From Nioella sp965215655 (GTDB lineage Bacteria > Pseudomonadota > Alphaproteobacteria > Rhodobacterales > Rhodobacteraceae), in NCBI RefSeq assembly GCF_965215655.1, contig NZ_OZ244111.1:1674001-1738000 (forward strand): a stretch of 64,000 nt of DNA. The letters run 5' to 3'. A program made the position numbers and the translations under genes. Under the pieces are notes generated by a model. The model was not told the origin of the DNA and did not search any database. It saw only the letters and a list, made by a program, of their open reading frames with translations. Positions within the stretch are counted from its first letter, which is position 1. Each line of letters opens with the position of its first letter. This document shows, piece after piece, positions 1 through 8,789 of this stretch.

Positions 1-1649
1 TTCTGGGGGCCTCTGGCACCGGACGGTGGGGCCGTCTGGCTGCGCAACAGCGCCTGATGACCCAGGATGACCTGCTGAACATGGAGGCCGTGGGCAATGT
101 CACGCTGATCCATATCACCGACATCCATGCGCAGTTGAAACCGATCTATTTCCGCGAACCCCAGATCAATCTGGGCGTCGGCGAGGTGAACGGCTTGCCG
201 CCCCACGTGACTGGCGCGGATTTCCTCGACCTCTACAACATCCAGCCCGGCAGCCCCGAGGCTTATGCGCTGACCTATAACGATTTCGAGGCCCTTGCCG
301 CGCAATATGGGCGTCTTGGCGGGCTCGACCGCGCCGCGACGGTGATCAACCATATCCGCTCAGAACGCCCTGGCGCGCTGCTCTTGGACGGTGGTGACAC
401 ATGGCAAGGCAGCCTGACCGCGCTGCGCACCAATGGCGGCGACATGGTCCGCGCGATGAACGCGCTTGGCGTCGACGCCATGACCTCGCATTGGGAATTC
501 ACCCTTGGCATCGACCGGGTCACCGAGATCGTCGAGAACGAGCTGAACTTCCCGTTCCTTGGCGCGAATATCTTCGATTCCATGTGGGACGAACCGGCCT
601 ATGAACCCTACCGCATGTTCGAACAGAACGGCGTCAACATCGCCGTGATCGGGCAGGCCTTCCCCTATATGCCGATCGCAAACCCCGGCTGGATGTTCCC
701 CGACCTGTCCTTCGGTATCCGCGAAGCACGCGTGGCCGAGATGGTCGAGGAAGTGCGCGGGGCAGGGGCCGAGGTCGTGGTGCTGCTGTCGCATAACGGC
801 TTTGACGTCGACCGCAAACTGGCCAGCCGCGTGCCCGGCATCGACGTGATCCTGACCGGCCACACCCATGACGCGCTGCCCGAACCGGTGATCGTCGGCA
901 ATACGCTGGTCATCGCCACCGGCAGCCATGGCAAATTCGTCAGCCGCCTTGACCTTGATGTGCGCGATGGCGGCGTGCAGGGCTATGGGTATCGCCTGAT
1001 CCCGATCTTCTCGGACGTGATCACCCCCGATGCCGAGATGGCCGCGCTGATCGACGCCGAACGCGCGCCCTACGAGGCGGAACTGGGCGAGGTTCTGGGC
1101 CAGACCGCCAATACGCTCTACCGGCGCGGTAATTTCAACGGCACCTGGGACGATCTGCTGTGCCAGGCCATGCTGGAAGAACGCGACGCCGATATCGCGC
1201 TGTCGCCCGGCTTCCGGTGGGGCACCAGCGTGCCCGCGGGGCAGGCGATCACCAAGGAAGAACTCTTCAACGCCACGGCGATGAGCTATCCGAACTGCTA
1301 CCGCACGGAAATGACGGGCGAATTCCTGCATGTGATCATGGAGGATGTGGCCGACAACCTGTTCAACACCGATCCCTATTATCAGCAGGGCGGCGACATG
1401 GTGCGCGTCGGTGGCATGGGCTACCGCATCGACATCAGCCAGCCACAGGGCAGCCGCATCAGCGACATGACCCTGCTGCGCACCGGCGAACGGATCGACC
1501 CCGCCACGACCTACACCGTCGCCGGGTGGGCCAGCGTCAACGAAGGCACCGAAGGTCCGCCGATCTGGGAGGTGGCCGAGGCCTATATCCGCCGAATGGG
1601 CACCGTGGACATTCCGCCCAACCAGTCCGTGATCGTGACCGGAGGCTGA
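1..1649 (+). CDS. soxB: SoxB, thiosulfohydrolase of the Sox complex (5' end cut by window)
   Basis: SoxB hydrolyses the terminal sulfonate from SoxY-bound cysteine-S-thiosulfonate in the periplasm, releasing sulfate. The reading frame is open from base 3, so the gene starts before the window; the visible N-terminus (LGASGTGRW, LAAQQ) looks like the end of a Tat signal as in Paracoccus SoxB. Dinuclear-metal phosphoesterase/5'-nucleotidase motifs are visible: TDIHAQL, GGDTWQGS, SHWEFTLG (the SoxB form of the usual GNHE box), LLSHNGF and GHTHDALP, followed by the nucleotidase C-terminal domain. About 548 residues are visible against a usual length near 560, so little is missing. soxC follows after 53 nt, and soxA/X/Y/Z are expected upstream. 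Confidence 0.96.
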   Translation, partial: LGASGTGRWGRLAAQQRLMTQDDLLNMEAVGNVTLIHITDIHAQLKPIYFREPQINLGVGEVNGLPPHVTGADFLDLYNIQPGSPEAYALTYNDFEALAAQYGRLGGLDRAATVINHIRSERPGALLLDGGDTWQGSLTALRTNGGDMVRAMNALGVDAMTSHWEFTLGIDRVTEIVENELNFPFLGANIFDSMWDEPAYEPYRMFEQNGVNIAVIGQAFPYMPIANPGWMFPDLSFGIREARVAEMVEEVRGAGAEVVVLLSHNGFDVDRKLASRVPGIDVILTGHTHDALPEPVIVGNTLVIATGSHGKFVSRLDLDVRDGGVQGYGYRLIPIFSDVITPDAEMAALIDAERAPYEAELGEVLGQTANTLYRRGNFNGTWDDLLCQAMLEERDADIALSPGFRWGTSVPAGQAITKEELFNATAMSYPNCYRTEMTGEFLHVIMEDVADNLFNTDPYYQQGGDMVRVGGMGYRIDISQPQGSRISDMTLLRTGERIDPATTYTVAGWASVNEGTEGPPIWEVAEAYIRRMGTVDIPPNQSVIVTGG

Positions 1650-1702
1650 GCAAAGAGATGAACAAGACACCAATGACAGACGAAGCTGAGCGGAGGACGG
1701 AC

Positions 1703-2974
1703 ATGACCGACAGCCCCCACAAGAACGGCACCACCCGCCGGGGGTTCCTTGCAGGAACCGCCGTGGCCGGGGCGGCCGCCATCACGGGAACCGTAGCGCG
1801 GGCAGATGCGCCCGATCCGGCCATCACCGAGGTACAGCCCTGGGCGCGGTACCTGGGTGAGGGCGTCGATGCGCGGCCCTATGGCTATCCGTCGGAACAC
1901 GAGGCGCATGTTGTGCGCCGCAACGTGGAATGGCTGACTGCCGATCCGATCTCCTCGGTGAACTTCACCCCGATTCACGAGCTGGACGGGATCATCACCC
2001 CGAACGGGCTGTGCTTTGAACGCCATCATGGCGGCATCGCCGAGATCGACCCGGCCCAGTACCGGCTGATGATCAACGGCCTTGTGGACCGCGAACTGGT
2101 CTTCACCTTGGAAGACATCATGCGCTTCCCCCGTGAAAACCGGGCCTATTTCCTCGAATGCGCGGCAAACTCGGGCATGGAATGGCGTGGCGCGCAGCTC
2201 AATGGCTGTCAGTACACCCACGGCATGATCCACAACGTCATGTACACGGGCGTTCGCCTGCGCACCCTGCTGGAAGAGGCCGGTGTGCAACCCGAGGGCG
2301 AATGGCTGCTGGCCGAAGGCGCGGATGCCTCGGCGATGACGCGTTCGATCCCGATGGAAAAGGCGCTGGATGACTGCATGGTTGCCTTCAAGATGAACGG
2401 CGAGGCGCTGCGCCCTGAACAGGGCTATCCGGTGCGTCTGGTCGTGCCCGGTTGGGAAGGCAATATGTGGGTCAAATGGCTGCGGCGGCTGGAGGTCGGT
2501 GATCAGCCCTGGCACCACCGGGAAGAAACCTCGAAATACACCGATCTCTTTGCAGATGGCCGCGCGCGCCGCTTCACTTGGGAAATGGACGCCAAATCCG
2601 TCATCACCAGCCCCAGCCCTCAAAAACCGATCAGCCATGGCCCCGGCCAGATGGTGCTGACCGGTCTGGCGTGGTCGGGTCGCGGCACCATCCCGCGCGT
2701 GGATGTGACGCTGGATGGCGGCATCAACTGGCACGAGGCCCGCATGGACGGCCCAAGCTGGGACAAGTCGCTGCACCGCTTTTACTATGATTTCGAATGG
2801 GACGGCTCGCCGATGATCATCCAGAGCCGCGCGCATGACAGCACCGGCTATGTGCAGCCCACCAAGGACGAGCTGCGCGAAGTGCGGGGCGAGAACTCCA
2901 TCTACCACAATAACGGCATCCAGACCTACGCCGTGGCAGCCGACGGGAGCGTTGAAAATGTCGAAATCGCTTAA
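1703..2974 (+). CDS. soxC: SoxC, sulfane dehydrogenase molybdenum subunit
   Basis: This is the molybdopterin subunit of the Sox(CD)2 sulfane dehydrogenase, which oxidises SoxY-bound sulfane sulfur in the periplasm. The 423-residue product starts with a Tat signal (TTRRGFLAGT) and matches the sulfite-oxidase fold, with the Mo-ligand cysteine in FLECAANS and a C-terminal dimerisation domain (VDVTLDGGINWHEA). I chose the ATG at 1703 because GGAGG lies about 6 nt upstream; in-frame ATGs at 1658 and 1673 would add 15 or 10 residues before the Tat motif and lack such a site. The 3' end overlaps soxD by 17 nt, which suggests translational coupling. Confidence 0.96.
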   Translation: MTDSPHKNGTTRRGFLAGTAVAGAAAITGTVARADAPDPAITEVQPWARYLGEGVDARPYGYPSEHEAHVVRRNVEWLTADPISSVNFTPIHELDGIITPNGLCFERHHGGIAEIDPAQYRLMINGLVDRELVFTLEDIMRFPRENRAYFLECAANSGMEWRGAQLNGCQYTHGMIHNVMYTGVRLRTLLEEAGVQPEGEWLLAEGADASAMTRSIPMEKALDDCMVAFKMNGEALRPEQGYPVRLVVPGWEGNMWVKWLRRLEVGDQPWHHREETSKYTDLFADGRARRFTWEMDAKSVITSPSPQKPISHGPGQMVLTGLAWSGRGTIPRVDVTLDGGINWHEARMDGPSWDKSLHRFYYDFEWDGSPMIIQSRAHDSTGYVQPTKDELREVRGENSIYHNNGIQTYAVAADGSVENVEIA

Positions 2975-3998
2975 GCTTCTCCTGACCGCCGCCACGCTGA
3001 CGGCCCTCGGGGCGGCCGCAAGCGCACAGACCTATGGCCTGGGCCGCGAGGCGTTGCCCGAAGAGGTCGCCGCCTGGGATATCGACATTCGCCCCGACGG
3101 GCTCGGCCTGCCGGTTGGCTCCGGGTCGGTTCTGGACGGCGAAGAGGTATTCCTGGAGCTTTGCGCGTCCTGCCATGGCGATTTTGCCGAAGGCGCCGGC
3201 CGCTGGCCGCCGCTTGCGGGCGGGCATGGCTCGCTTGCGTCGGACGATCCGCTGAAAACGATCGGTTCCTACTGGCCGTATCTGTCGACGGTGTGGGACT
3301 ACGTGCACCGCGCCATGCCCTTCGGTGACGCGCAGTCGCTGAGTGATGACGAGGTCTACGCGATCACGGCCTTCCTGCTCTACATGAACGATATCGTGCT
3401 GGAGGATGACTTTGTCCTGTCGAACGAGAATTTCGGCGATATCGTCATGCCGAATGCCGACGGGTTCTACATGGATGACCGCGAGGAAAGCCCGCTTTGG
3501 GGCCCGCGCGAGGTCTGCATGACAGACTGCGCGGAAAGCGTGGAAATCACCATGCGCGCCAATATCCTCGACGTGACGCCCGATGACGCGGCGGCCCGTG
3601 AGGCCCGCGAAGGCGGTGGCGCAGAGGCCGTGGAAGAAGCCGCGACCGAGGAAGCGGCCGAAGACCCCAATGCCATCGACATGGAACTGGCAGAGGCAGG
3701 CGAGGGCCTGTTCCGGCAGTGTTCCAGCTGTCACCAGGTGGGCGACGGGGCGCAAAACCGCACCGGTCCGATCCTGACCGGGATCGTTGGCGCACCGGCC
3801 GGGCTTGTTGAAGGCTTCCGTTATTCCAACCCGATGCAGGCGGCAGCCGAAGAGGGGCTGGTCTGGACGCCGGAAGAACTCCATGCCTTCCTCGAAAACC
3901 CGCGCGCCTATATGCGCGGCACGCGGATGGCCTTCCGTGGGGTGGCAGATGAGGCGGATCGTAACGCCATCATCGAATACCTCCGGTCGGTGGAATAA
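2958..3998 (+). CDS. soxD: SoxD, diheme cytochrome c subunit of sulfane dehydrogenase
   Basis: SoxD accepts electrons from SoxC and passes them to periplasmic cytochromes. The 346-residue protein has a Sec signal peptide (cleavage near residues 23-24, ASAQ) and two c-type heme sites, CASCH at 69-73 and CSSCH at 255-259. Between the domains is an acidic, Ala/Glu-rich linker (around residues 210-240). The second domain carries a likely methionine ligand in GTRMAF. The start lies inside the end of soxC, with GGGAGC just upstream. soxE begins 4 nt after the stop, so these genes form one tight operon. Confidence 0.95.
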   Translation: MSKSLKLLLTAATLTALGAAASAQTYGLGREALPEEVAAWDIDIRPDGLGLPVGSGSVLDGEEVFLELCASCHGDFAEGAGRWPPLAGGHGSLASDDPLKTIGSYWPYLSTVWDYVHRAMPFGDAQSLSDDEVYAITAFLLYMNDIVLEDDFVLSNENFGDIVMPNADGFYMDDREESPLWGPREVCMTDCAESVEITMRANILDVTPDDAAAREAREGGGAEAVEEAATEEAAEDPNAIDMELAEAGEGLFRQCSSCHQVGDGAQNRTGPILTGIVGAPAGLVEGFRYSNPMQAAAEEGLVWTPEELHAFLENPRAYMRGTRMAFRGVADEADRNAIIEYLRSVE

Positions 3999-4002
3999 GA
4001 AG

Positions 4003-4677
4003 ATGTTGCGCAGGGTCCTCCTTCCGATCCTCGCAACCCTCGCCGGGGCCCCTGTGGCCCTGGCGCAAGAGGGCGACGCGGAACGGGGTGCCGTCCTGTT
4101 CCGGCAATGTAATTCCTGCCATGTGGCAGAGCCGGACGGTCCGTCCCGCACCGGCCCCAATCTCTACGGGGTGCTTGGCCGGACCGCAGGCGCGCTGGAG
4201 GGCGTCCGCTATTCCCCGGCGATCCGCGAGGCAGGCGAGGGCGGCCTGATCTGGACCGTGGAAACGCTGGACGGGTTCCTGCAGGACCCGCGTGGATACA
4301 TCCCCGGATCCCGCATGAGCTTTCGAGGCCTGCCCGACCTTCAGGACCGGATGGACGTGATCGCCTACCTGACCGGCGACGCGCCCGTGGTGCATTCTTC
4401 GGAACTGGGGCGCCTGTCGCCCGAAATCTTTACGATCGAAGGCGACGTGGAATACGGCGAATACCTGTCGTCGGAATGCGTGGCCTGTCATAGTGCCAGT
4501 GGCAGCGACGAAGGCATTCCGGTGATCACCGGGCTGGAGCCCGAAGCCTTCATTCTCGCCTTGCACGATTATCGCGACGGCCACCGGGAGCATCAGGTGA
4601 TGACCACGGTGACCGCCAGATTGACCGACGAGGAAATCGCCTCGTTGGCGGCCTATTTCGCCGAACTGGAGGAGTAG
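4003..4677 (+). CDS. soxE: SoxE, diheme cytochrome c
   Basis: This 224-residue periplasmic cytochrome has a signal peptide ending near ALAQ (residue 22) and two heme-binding motifs, CNSCH at 36-40 and CVACH at 159-163. Its first domain resembles the second domain of SoxD (GVRYSP and GSRMSFRG parallel GFRYSN and GTRMAFRG), which suggests an old duplication. SoxE is the cytochrome partner of the SoxF flavoprotein; the pair resembles flavocytochrome c sulfide dehydrogenase. An upstream in-frame extension into soxD is rejected because the signal peptide begins at this ATG. Confidence 0.92.
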   Translation: MLRRVLLPILATLAGAPVALAQEGDAERGAVLFRQCNSCHVAEPDGPSRTGPNLYGVLGRTAGALEGVRYSPAIREAGEGGLIWTVETLDGFLQDPRGYIPGSRMSFRGLPDLQDRMDVIAYLTGDAPVVHSSELGRLSPEIFTIEGDVEYGEYLSSECVACHSASGSDEGIPVITGLEPEAFILALHDYRDGHREHQVMTTVTARLTDEEIASLAAYFAELEE

Positions 4678-4736
4678 GGCCAATGCCCGCTTGGAGGAGC
4701 GGGCAGACAAAAGTGGAGTAGGGAGGCTCCGGTATC

Positions 4737-5996
4737 ATGATTAACAGACGTACATTCCTCGGAACCACGGCCGCATTGGCCGGCACACTCGCGGCCCCGG
4801 CCGTACTTGGCCAGGCGCGTCCGCGCGCGGTCGTGATCGGCGGCGGGGCAGGCGGGGCAACCGCCGCGCGCTATATCGCCAATGACAGTGACGGCATGAT
4901 CGACGTCACCCTGATCGAGCCAACGCGCCACTACTACACCTGCTTCTTCTCGAACCTATACCTGGGCGGCTTCCGCAGCATTGAATCGCTCGGCCACAGC
5001 TACGGCACGCTGGCCGCGGACTATGGCATCAACGTCGTCCATGACTGGGCCACCGGCATCGACCGTGACGCCCGCACCGTGGCGCTGGCCGGCGGTGGTT
5101 CGGTGCCCTATGATCGGCTGATCGTCAGCCCCGGCATCGACTTCAAGGATGGGGCCGTGCCCGGCTGGTCCACCGCCGCGCAGAACGCGATGCCCCATGC
5201 CTACAAGGCCGGATCGCAGACCGAACTGCTGCGCGCGCAGCTGGAAAACATGCGCGAGGGCGGAACCTTCGCCATGGTCGCGCCGCCCAACCCCTATCGC
5301 TGCCCGCCGGGACCCTATGAGCGGGTCTCGATGGTCGCGCATTACCTCAGCCAGAACAACCCGACGGCGCGGATCCTGATCCTCGACCCGAAGGAAAGCT
5401 TCTCGAAACAGGCGCTGTTCGAGGACGGATGGGCCCGCCACTATCCGGGGATGATCGAACGGATTGGCCCCGATTTCGGCGGTGGCAATGTCGAGGTGCG
5501 CCCCGACAGCATGGAAGTGGTTGTCGACGGTCAGGTAGAGGCGGTCGATGTCTGCAACGTCATCCCGGCGATGCAGGCTGGCAGCATCCTGCAAAACGCG
5601 GCCCTGACCGAAAGCGATTGGGCTACGGTCATTCCTGCAACCATGCAGTCGGTGATGGATGAAAACATCCACATCCTCGGCGATTCCAGCCGTCAGGGCG
5701 CGATGCCCAAATCGGGCTTTGCCGCCAACAGCCAGGCCAAGGTCGCCGCGATGGCGGTGCGCCACGCGCTGACCGACAGCCGCCTGTTCCCGGCGCGTTT
5801 CTCGAACACCTGCTGGTCGCTCATCACCACCGATGACGGCATCAAGGTGGGGGCGACCTACCAGGCGGGCGAAGACCGGATCGAGGCGGTGGATACCTTC
5901 GTCAGCCAGCTTGGCGAAAGCGACGAGGTGCGGGCGGAAACCTACCGCGAGTCGCTTGGCTGGTATGACTCCATCACCTCCGACATGTTCGGCTGA
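4737..5996 (+). CDS. soxF: SoxF, FAD-dependent sulfide dehydrogenase flavoprotein
   Basis: This is a flavoprotein of the flavocytochrome c (FccB)/sulfide:quinone reductase family that oxidises sulfide in the periplasm with SoxE. It has a Tat signal (NRRTFLGTT), a dinucleotide-binding loop GGGAGG at residues 35-40, and redox-active cysteine candidates in YYTCFF (C69) and in the YRCPPGP segment. The C-terminal region (FSNTCWSLI) matches the family's C-terminal domain. The 419-residue length is normal. A GGAGG sequence lies before the ATG. SoxF stimulates thiosulfate oxidation in Paracoccus, a role known from the family and not shown here. Confidence 0.93.
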   Translation: MINRRTFLGTTAALAGTLAAPAVLGQARPRAVVIGGGAGGATAARYIANDSDGMIDVTLIEPTRHYYTCFFSNLYLGGFRSIESLGHSYGTLAADYGINVVHDWATGIDRDARTVALAGGGSVPYDRLIVSPGIDFKDGAVPGWSTAAQNAMPHAYKAGSQTELLRAQLENMREGGTFAMVAPPNPYRCPPGPYERVSMVAHYLSQNNPTARILILDPKESFSKQALFEDGWARHYPGMIERIGPDFGGGNVEVRPDSMEVVVDGQVEAVDVCNVIPAMQAGSILQNAALTESDWATVIPATMQSVMDENIHILGDSSRQGAMPKSGFAANSQAKVAAMAVRHALTDSRLFPARFSNTCWSLITTDDGIKVGATYQAGEDRIEAVDTFVSQLGESDEVRAETYRESLGWYDSITSDMFG

Positions 5997-6062
5997 TGGA
6001 ACCATTCGGCCTCGCGGCAGGGTGCTGCGGGGCCACTACATGAACCACGAAAGGATCAGACG

Positions 6063-6497
6063 ATGAAACAGTTTGCACTAGCCGCCGCCCTGGCAGCGGC
6101 CACCGCGACCGGCGCATTGGCGCAGCAGGCCGTGACCTATCCTTTCGACGGCAGTTTCGAGGATGCGGCCTTCGGCGTCGAAAGCGCCATCGTGGGCCGG
6201 GGTCTGGTGATCGACTACACGAGCCATGTGGGCGAGATGCTGGAACGCACCCGCGAAGACACCGGCAGCGACGTGGTGCTGTTCGACGAGGCGGATATCT
6301 ACCTGTTCTGTTCGGCTGTCGTGTCGCGCCAGGTGATGGAAGCCGATCCGATGAACATCGCCAATTGCCCCTATGGCATCTTCATTGCAAGCATGGAAGG
6401 CGAGGTGATGATCGGTTATCGGGTGATGCCCGAGGAGTCGATGGCCCCGGTGATGGCGCTGCTGGATGAACTGGCGCGCGAGGCAGCCGGTCAATGA
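6063..6497 (+). CDS. Periplasmic DUF302-family protein in the sox operon
   Basis: A 144-residue protein with a clear Sec signal (residues 1-20, ending GALAQ) and a body that resembles the DUF302 fold (GRGLVIDYTSHVGEML, ADPMNIANCPYGI). DUF302 proteins recur in sulfur-oxidation clusters but have no firmly known reaction. Two cysteines remain in the mature part (FCSAV and ANCPYG). The stop codon overlaps the hemA start as ATGA, so the two are translationally coupled. This position matches no sox gene whose product I am sure of, so no symbol is given. Confidence 0.75.
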   Translation: MKQFALAAALAAATATGALAQQAVTYPFDGSFEDAAFGVESAIVGRGLVIDYTSHVGEMLERTREDTGSDVVLFDEADIYLFCSAVVSRQVMEADPMNIANCPYGIFIASMEGEVMIGYRVMPEESMAPVMALLDELAREAAGQ

Positions 6498-7720
6498 CAT
6501 CTGACCGTTACGACAGCATCTTCAGGGCGCAGCTTGACGCCCTGAAGGACGACGGAAACTACCGCATCTTCGCCGAACTGGAACGCCGCTGCGGGGATTT
6601 CCCACTGGCGAAGAACCACGGCGCGGGGGCTGATGAGGTCACCGTGTGGTGCGGCAATGATTATCTGGGCATGGGTCAGCACCCGCGCGTGTTGCAGGCC
6701 ATGCACGAGATGATTGACGCCTGCGGCGCCGGGGCAGGGGGGACGCGCAATATCTCGGGCACCACCCACGCCCATGTGATGCTGGAGCGCGAACTGGCCG
6801 ATCTGCATGGCAAGGAGGCGGCGCTGCTTTTTACCTCGGGCTACGTGTCGAACTGGGCTTCCCTGGGGACGCTTGGGTCGCGGCTGCCGGGCTGTACGAT
6901 CCTGTCCGACAGCCTCAACCATGCCTCGATGATCGAAGGCATCCGCCATGCCCGCTGCGACAAACAGATCTGGCGGCACAATGATGTAGAAGATCTGGAC
7001 CGGCTGTTGTCGGCGCTCGACCCCGAAGCGCCCAAGATCGTGGCGTTCGAGAGCGTCTACTCCATGGATGGCGACATCGCGCCAATCGCCGAGATCCTCG
7101 ACGTGGCCGAGAAACACAGTGCCATGACCTATCTCGACGAGGTTCACGCAGTTGGTCTCTACGGCCCGCGCGGCGGTGGCATCGCCGAGCGCGAAGGTCT
7201 GATGGATCGTGTCACGCTGATCGAGGGCACGCTTGGCAAGGCCTTCGGCGTGGTGGGCGGCTATGTCACCGGGTCGGCCCCGCTGGTGGACTTTATTCGC
7301 AGCTTTGCCAGCGGCTTCATCTTCACCACCGCCCTGCCGCCCGCGATTGCCGCGGCGGCGACGGAATCGATCAAGGTGCTGAAGGGATTTGAGGGTGTGC
7401 GTTTGCGGGCGGCGCAGCAACGTCAGGTGGCGCGGCTCAGGGCGCGACTGGATGCCATGGGCATCCCGCACCAGCCCAACCCAAGCCATATCGTGCCGGT
7501 CATGGTCAAGGATCCGGTCAAGTGCAAATGGCTGTCCGATATCCTGCTGGACCGCTACGGGATCTACGTGCAGCCGATCAACTATCCGACCGTGGCCAAA
7601 GGTGAGGAGCGGTTGCGCTTCACCCCCTCGCCCCTGCATTCGGACGCAGAGGTCGACCGGCTGGCGGATGCGCTGCACGATCTTTGGAGCCAATGCGCCC
7701 TGGCGCGGGTCGTGGCGTGA
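6494..7720 (+). CDS. hemA: 5-aminolevulinate synthase (HemA)
   Basis: This PLP enzyme condenses glycine and succinyl-CoA to 5-aminolevulinate, the first step of heme synthesis by the C4 route of alphaproteobacteria. The 408-residue product shows the glycine-rich GAGAGGTRNISGT segment, the SDSLNHASMIEGI block, YLDEVHAVGLYG and the PLP lysine in EGTLGKAFGVVGG (K249). It sits inside the sox operon and is coupled to the preceding gene by ATGA. Up to six hemes are needed for SoxX/A, SoxD and SoxE, so co-expression makes sense. It may be one of two ALAS paralogues; the sequence cannot tell. Confidence 0.95.
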   Translation: MTSDRYDSIFRAQLDALKDDGNYRIFAELERRCGDFPLAKNHGAGADEVTVWCGNDYLGMGQHPRVLQAMHEMIDACGAGAGGTRNISGTTHAHVMLERELADLHGKEAALLFTSGYVSNWASLGTLGSRLPGCTILSDSLNHASMIEGIRHARCDKQIWRHNDVEDLDRLLSALDPEAPKIVAFESVYSMDGDIAPIAEILDVAEKHSAMTYLDEVHAVGLYGPRGGGIAEREGLMDRVTLIEGTLGKAFGVVGGYVTGSAPLVDFIRSFASGFIFTTALPPAIAAAATESIKVLKGFEGVRLRAAQQRQVARLRARLDAMGIPHQPNPSHIVPVMVKDPVKCKWLSDILLDRYGIYVQPINYPTVAKGEERLRFTPSPLHSDAEVDRLADALHDLWSQCALARVVA

Positions 7721-7760
7721 TCGGATAGCGGAGGATCGCCGCGCGGCGCGCGTCGATCCG

Positions 7761-7796
7761 CGGGGGATCCTCCCCCGCACCCCCTGAGGTGTTTTT
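7761..7796 (+). terminator. Candidate terminator after hemA
   Basis: A perfect 7-bp stem (CGGGGGA/TCCCCCG, 7761-7777) is followed by a short CACC/GGTG hairpin and a TTTTT run at 7792-7796. It lies between hemA and the metallo-hydrolase gene, so the last gene may be transcribed separately or by partial read-through. Confidence 0.5.
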
Positions 7797-7807
7797 ACCA
7801 AGATGAA
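7778..7807. repeat. Intergenic repeat, degenerate second copy
   Basis: CACC/GGTG hairpin, TTTTT and CCAAGATGAA, matching the element at 58929-58959 in its 3' end. It overlaps the terminator after hemA. Confidence 0.45.
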
Positions 7808-7842
7808 AGGGTTACGGCCCGGATGGAACAGGAGAACGGTCA

Positions 7843-8748
7843 ATGAGCGGGATCACGCGGCGGATGCTGATGGCGGGGGCGGCGGGCCTTGGGGCGGCGA
7901 TGGCGATGCCGCGTTGGCTGCATGCGTCCATGCAGATCGGGGATTGGCAGCTCGACACGCTGAGCGACGGCAGCCTGATGCTGCCGGCGGATTTCATCCT
8001 TGGGCCGATGCCGGCCGATGAGGTTGCACCGATCCTTGCGCGCAACGGGATTGCGCCGGGTGAGCCGCTGACGCCGCCCTGCAACGTGACCTTGCTGCGC
8101 GGGCAGGGGCGGGTGGTCCTGATCGATGCAGGGTCCGGAGTGGCCTTTCAGCCGTCGGTGGGGGAATTGCCGGACGCGCTTTTCGCGCTTGGGGTCGATC
8201 CCGCGGATGTCACGGATGTGGTGTTCACCCATGCCCATCCCGATCATCTCTGGGGCGCGCTGGACGATTTCGACGAGGCGATGTTCTACAATGCCCGCCA
8301 CCACATGGGCGCGGGAGAACTGGCCTATTGGCGCGATCCCGACACGGTGAACAGCATCGGCGCAGCACGGCAGGCCTTTGCCATCGGAGCCGCGCGGCGG
8401 TTGGAGATGCTGGGGGACATGGTTGAAAGCTTCGATGACGGCAACGAGGTCTTGCCCGGTGTCACCGCCGTACTGACCCCTGGACATACGCCGGGGCACA
8501 TGTCCTTTACCGTGGGCAATGCAATGATCCTGGGCGATGCCATCGGCAACCATCATGTGGGGTTCGAGGCACCGGGCCTGCTGTCGGGATCGGATCAGGA
8601 TCAGACCATGGCGGCCGAGACCCGCCTGACGCTGCTGGATCGGATCGTGGCTGATGACATGACGGTTGTGGGCTTCCACCTGCCCGGCGGTGGCATAGGC
8701 CGGGCAGAGCGCATGGAGGGGGCCTATCGCTTCGTGCAGGACGGCTGA
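7843..8748 (+). CDS. Periplasmic metallo-beta-lactamase-fold hydrolase, SoxH-like
   Basis: A 301-residue protein with a Tat signal (TRRMLMAGAA) and the binuclear zinc motif of the metallo-beta-lactamase superfamily: THAHPDH in VFTHAHPDHLWGAL, a later histidine in GHTPGHMS, an aspartate in ILGDAIGN and GFHLPG near the end. It sits at the end of the sox operon, where Paracoccus carries soxH for a predicted Zn-dependent thiol hydrolase, so a SoxH-type role is likely. It is 45 codons downstream of a hairpin, so its expression may be partly uncoupled from hemA. The substrate is not known. Confidence 0.82.
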   Translation: MSGITRRMLMAGAAGLGAAMAMPRWLHASMQIGDWQLDTLSDGSLMLPADFILGPMPADEVAPILARNGIAPGEPLTPPCNVTLLRGQGRVVLIDAGSGVAFQPSVGELPDALFALGVDPADVTDVVFTHAHPDHLWGALDDFDEAMFYNARHHMGAGELAYWRDPDTVNSIGAARQAFAIGAARRLEMLGDMVESFDDGNEVLPGVTAVLTPGHTPGHMSFTVGNAMILGDAIGNHHVGFEAPGLLSGSDQDQTMAAETRLTLLDRIVADDMTVVGFHLPGGGIGRAERMEGAYRFVQDG

Positions 8749-8789
8749 CGCCCATTGACCCCGCCCGCGCCGTCTGAGATGCGGGGGGC

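Noticed and set aside
360..1673. Long minus-strand ORF opposite soxB
   Set aside because: It is the shadow of soxB, has no ribosome site and no recognisable protein; His/Gly-rich composition is typical of antisense frames.
1583..2995. Long minus-strand ORF opposite soxC
   Set aside because: Shadow frame of soxC with no domain.
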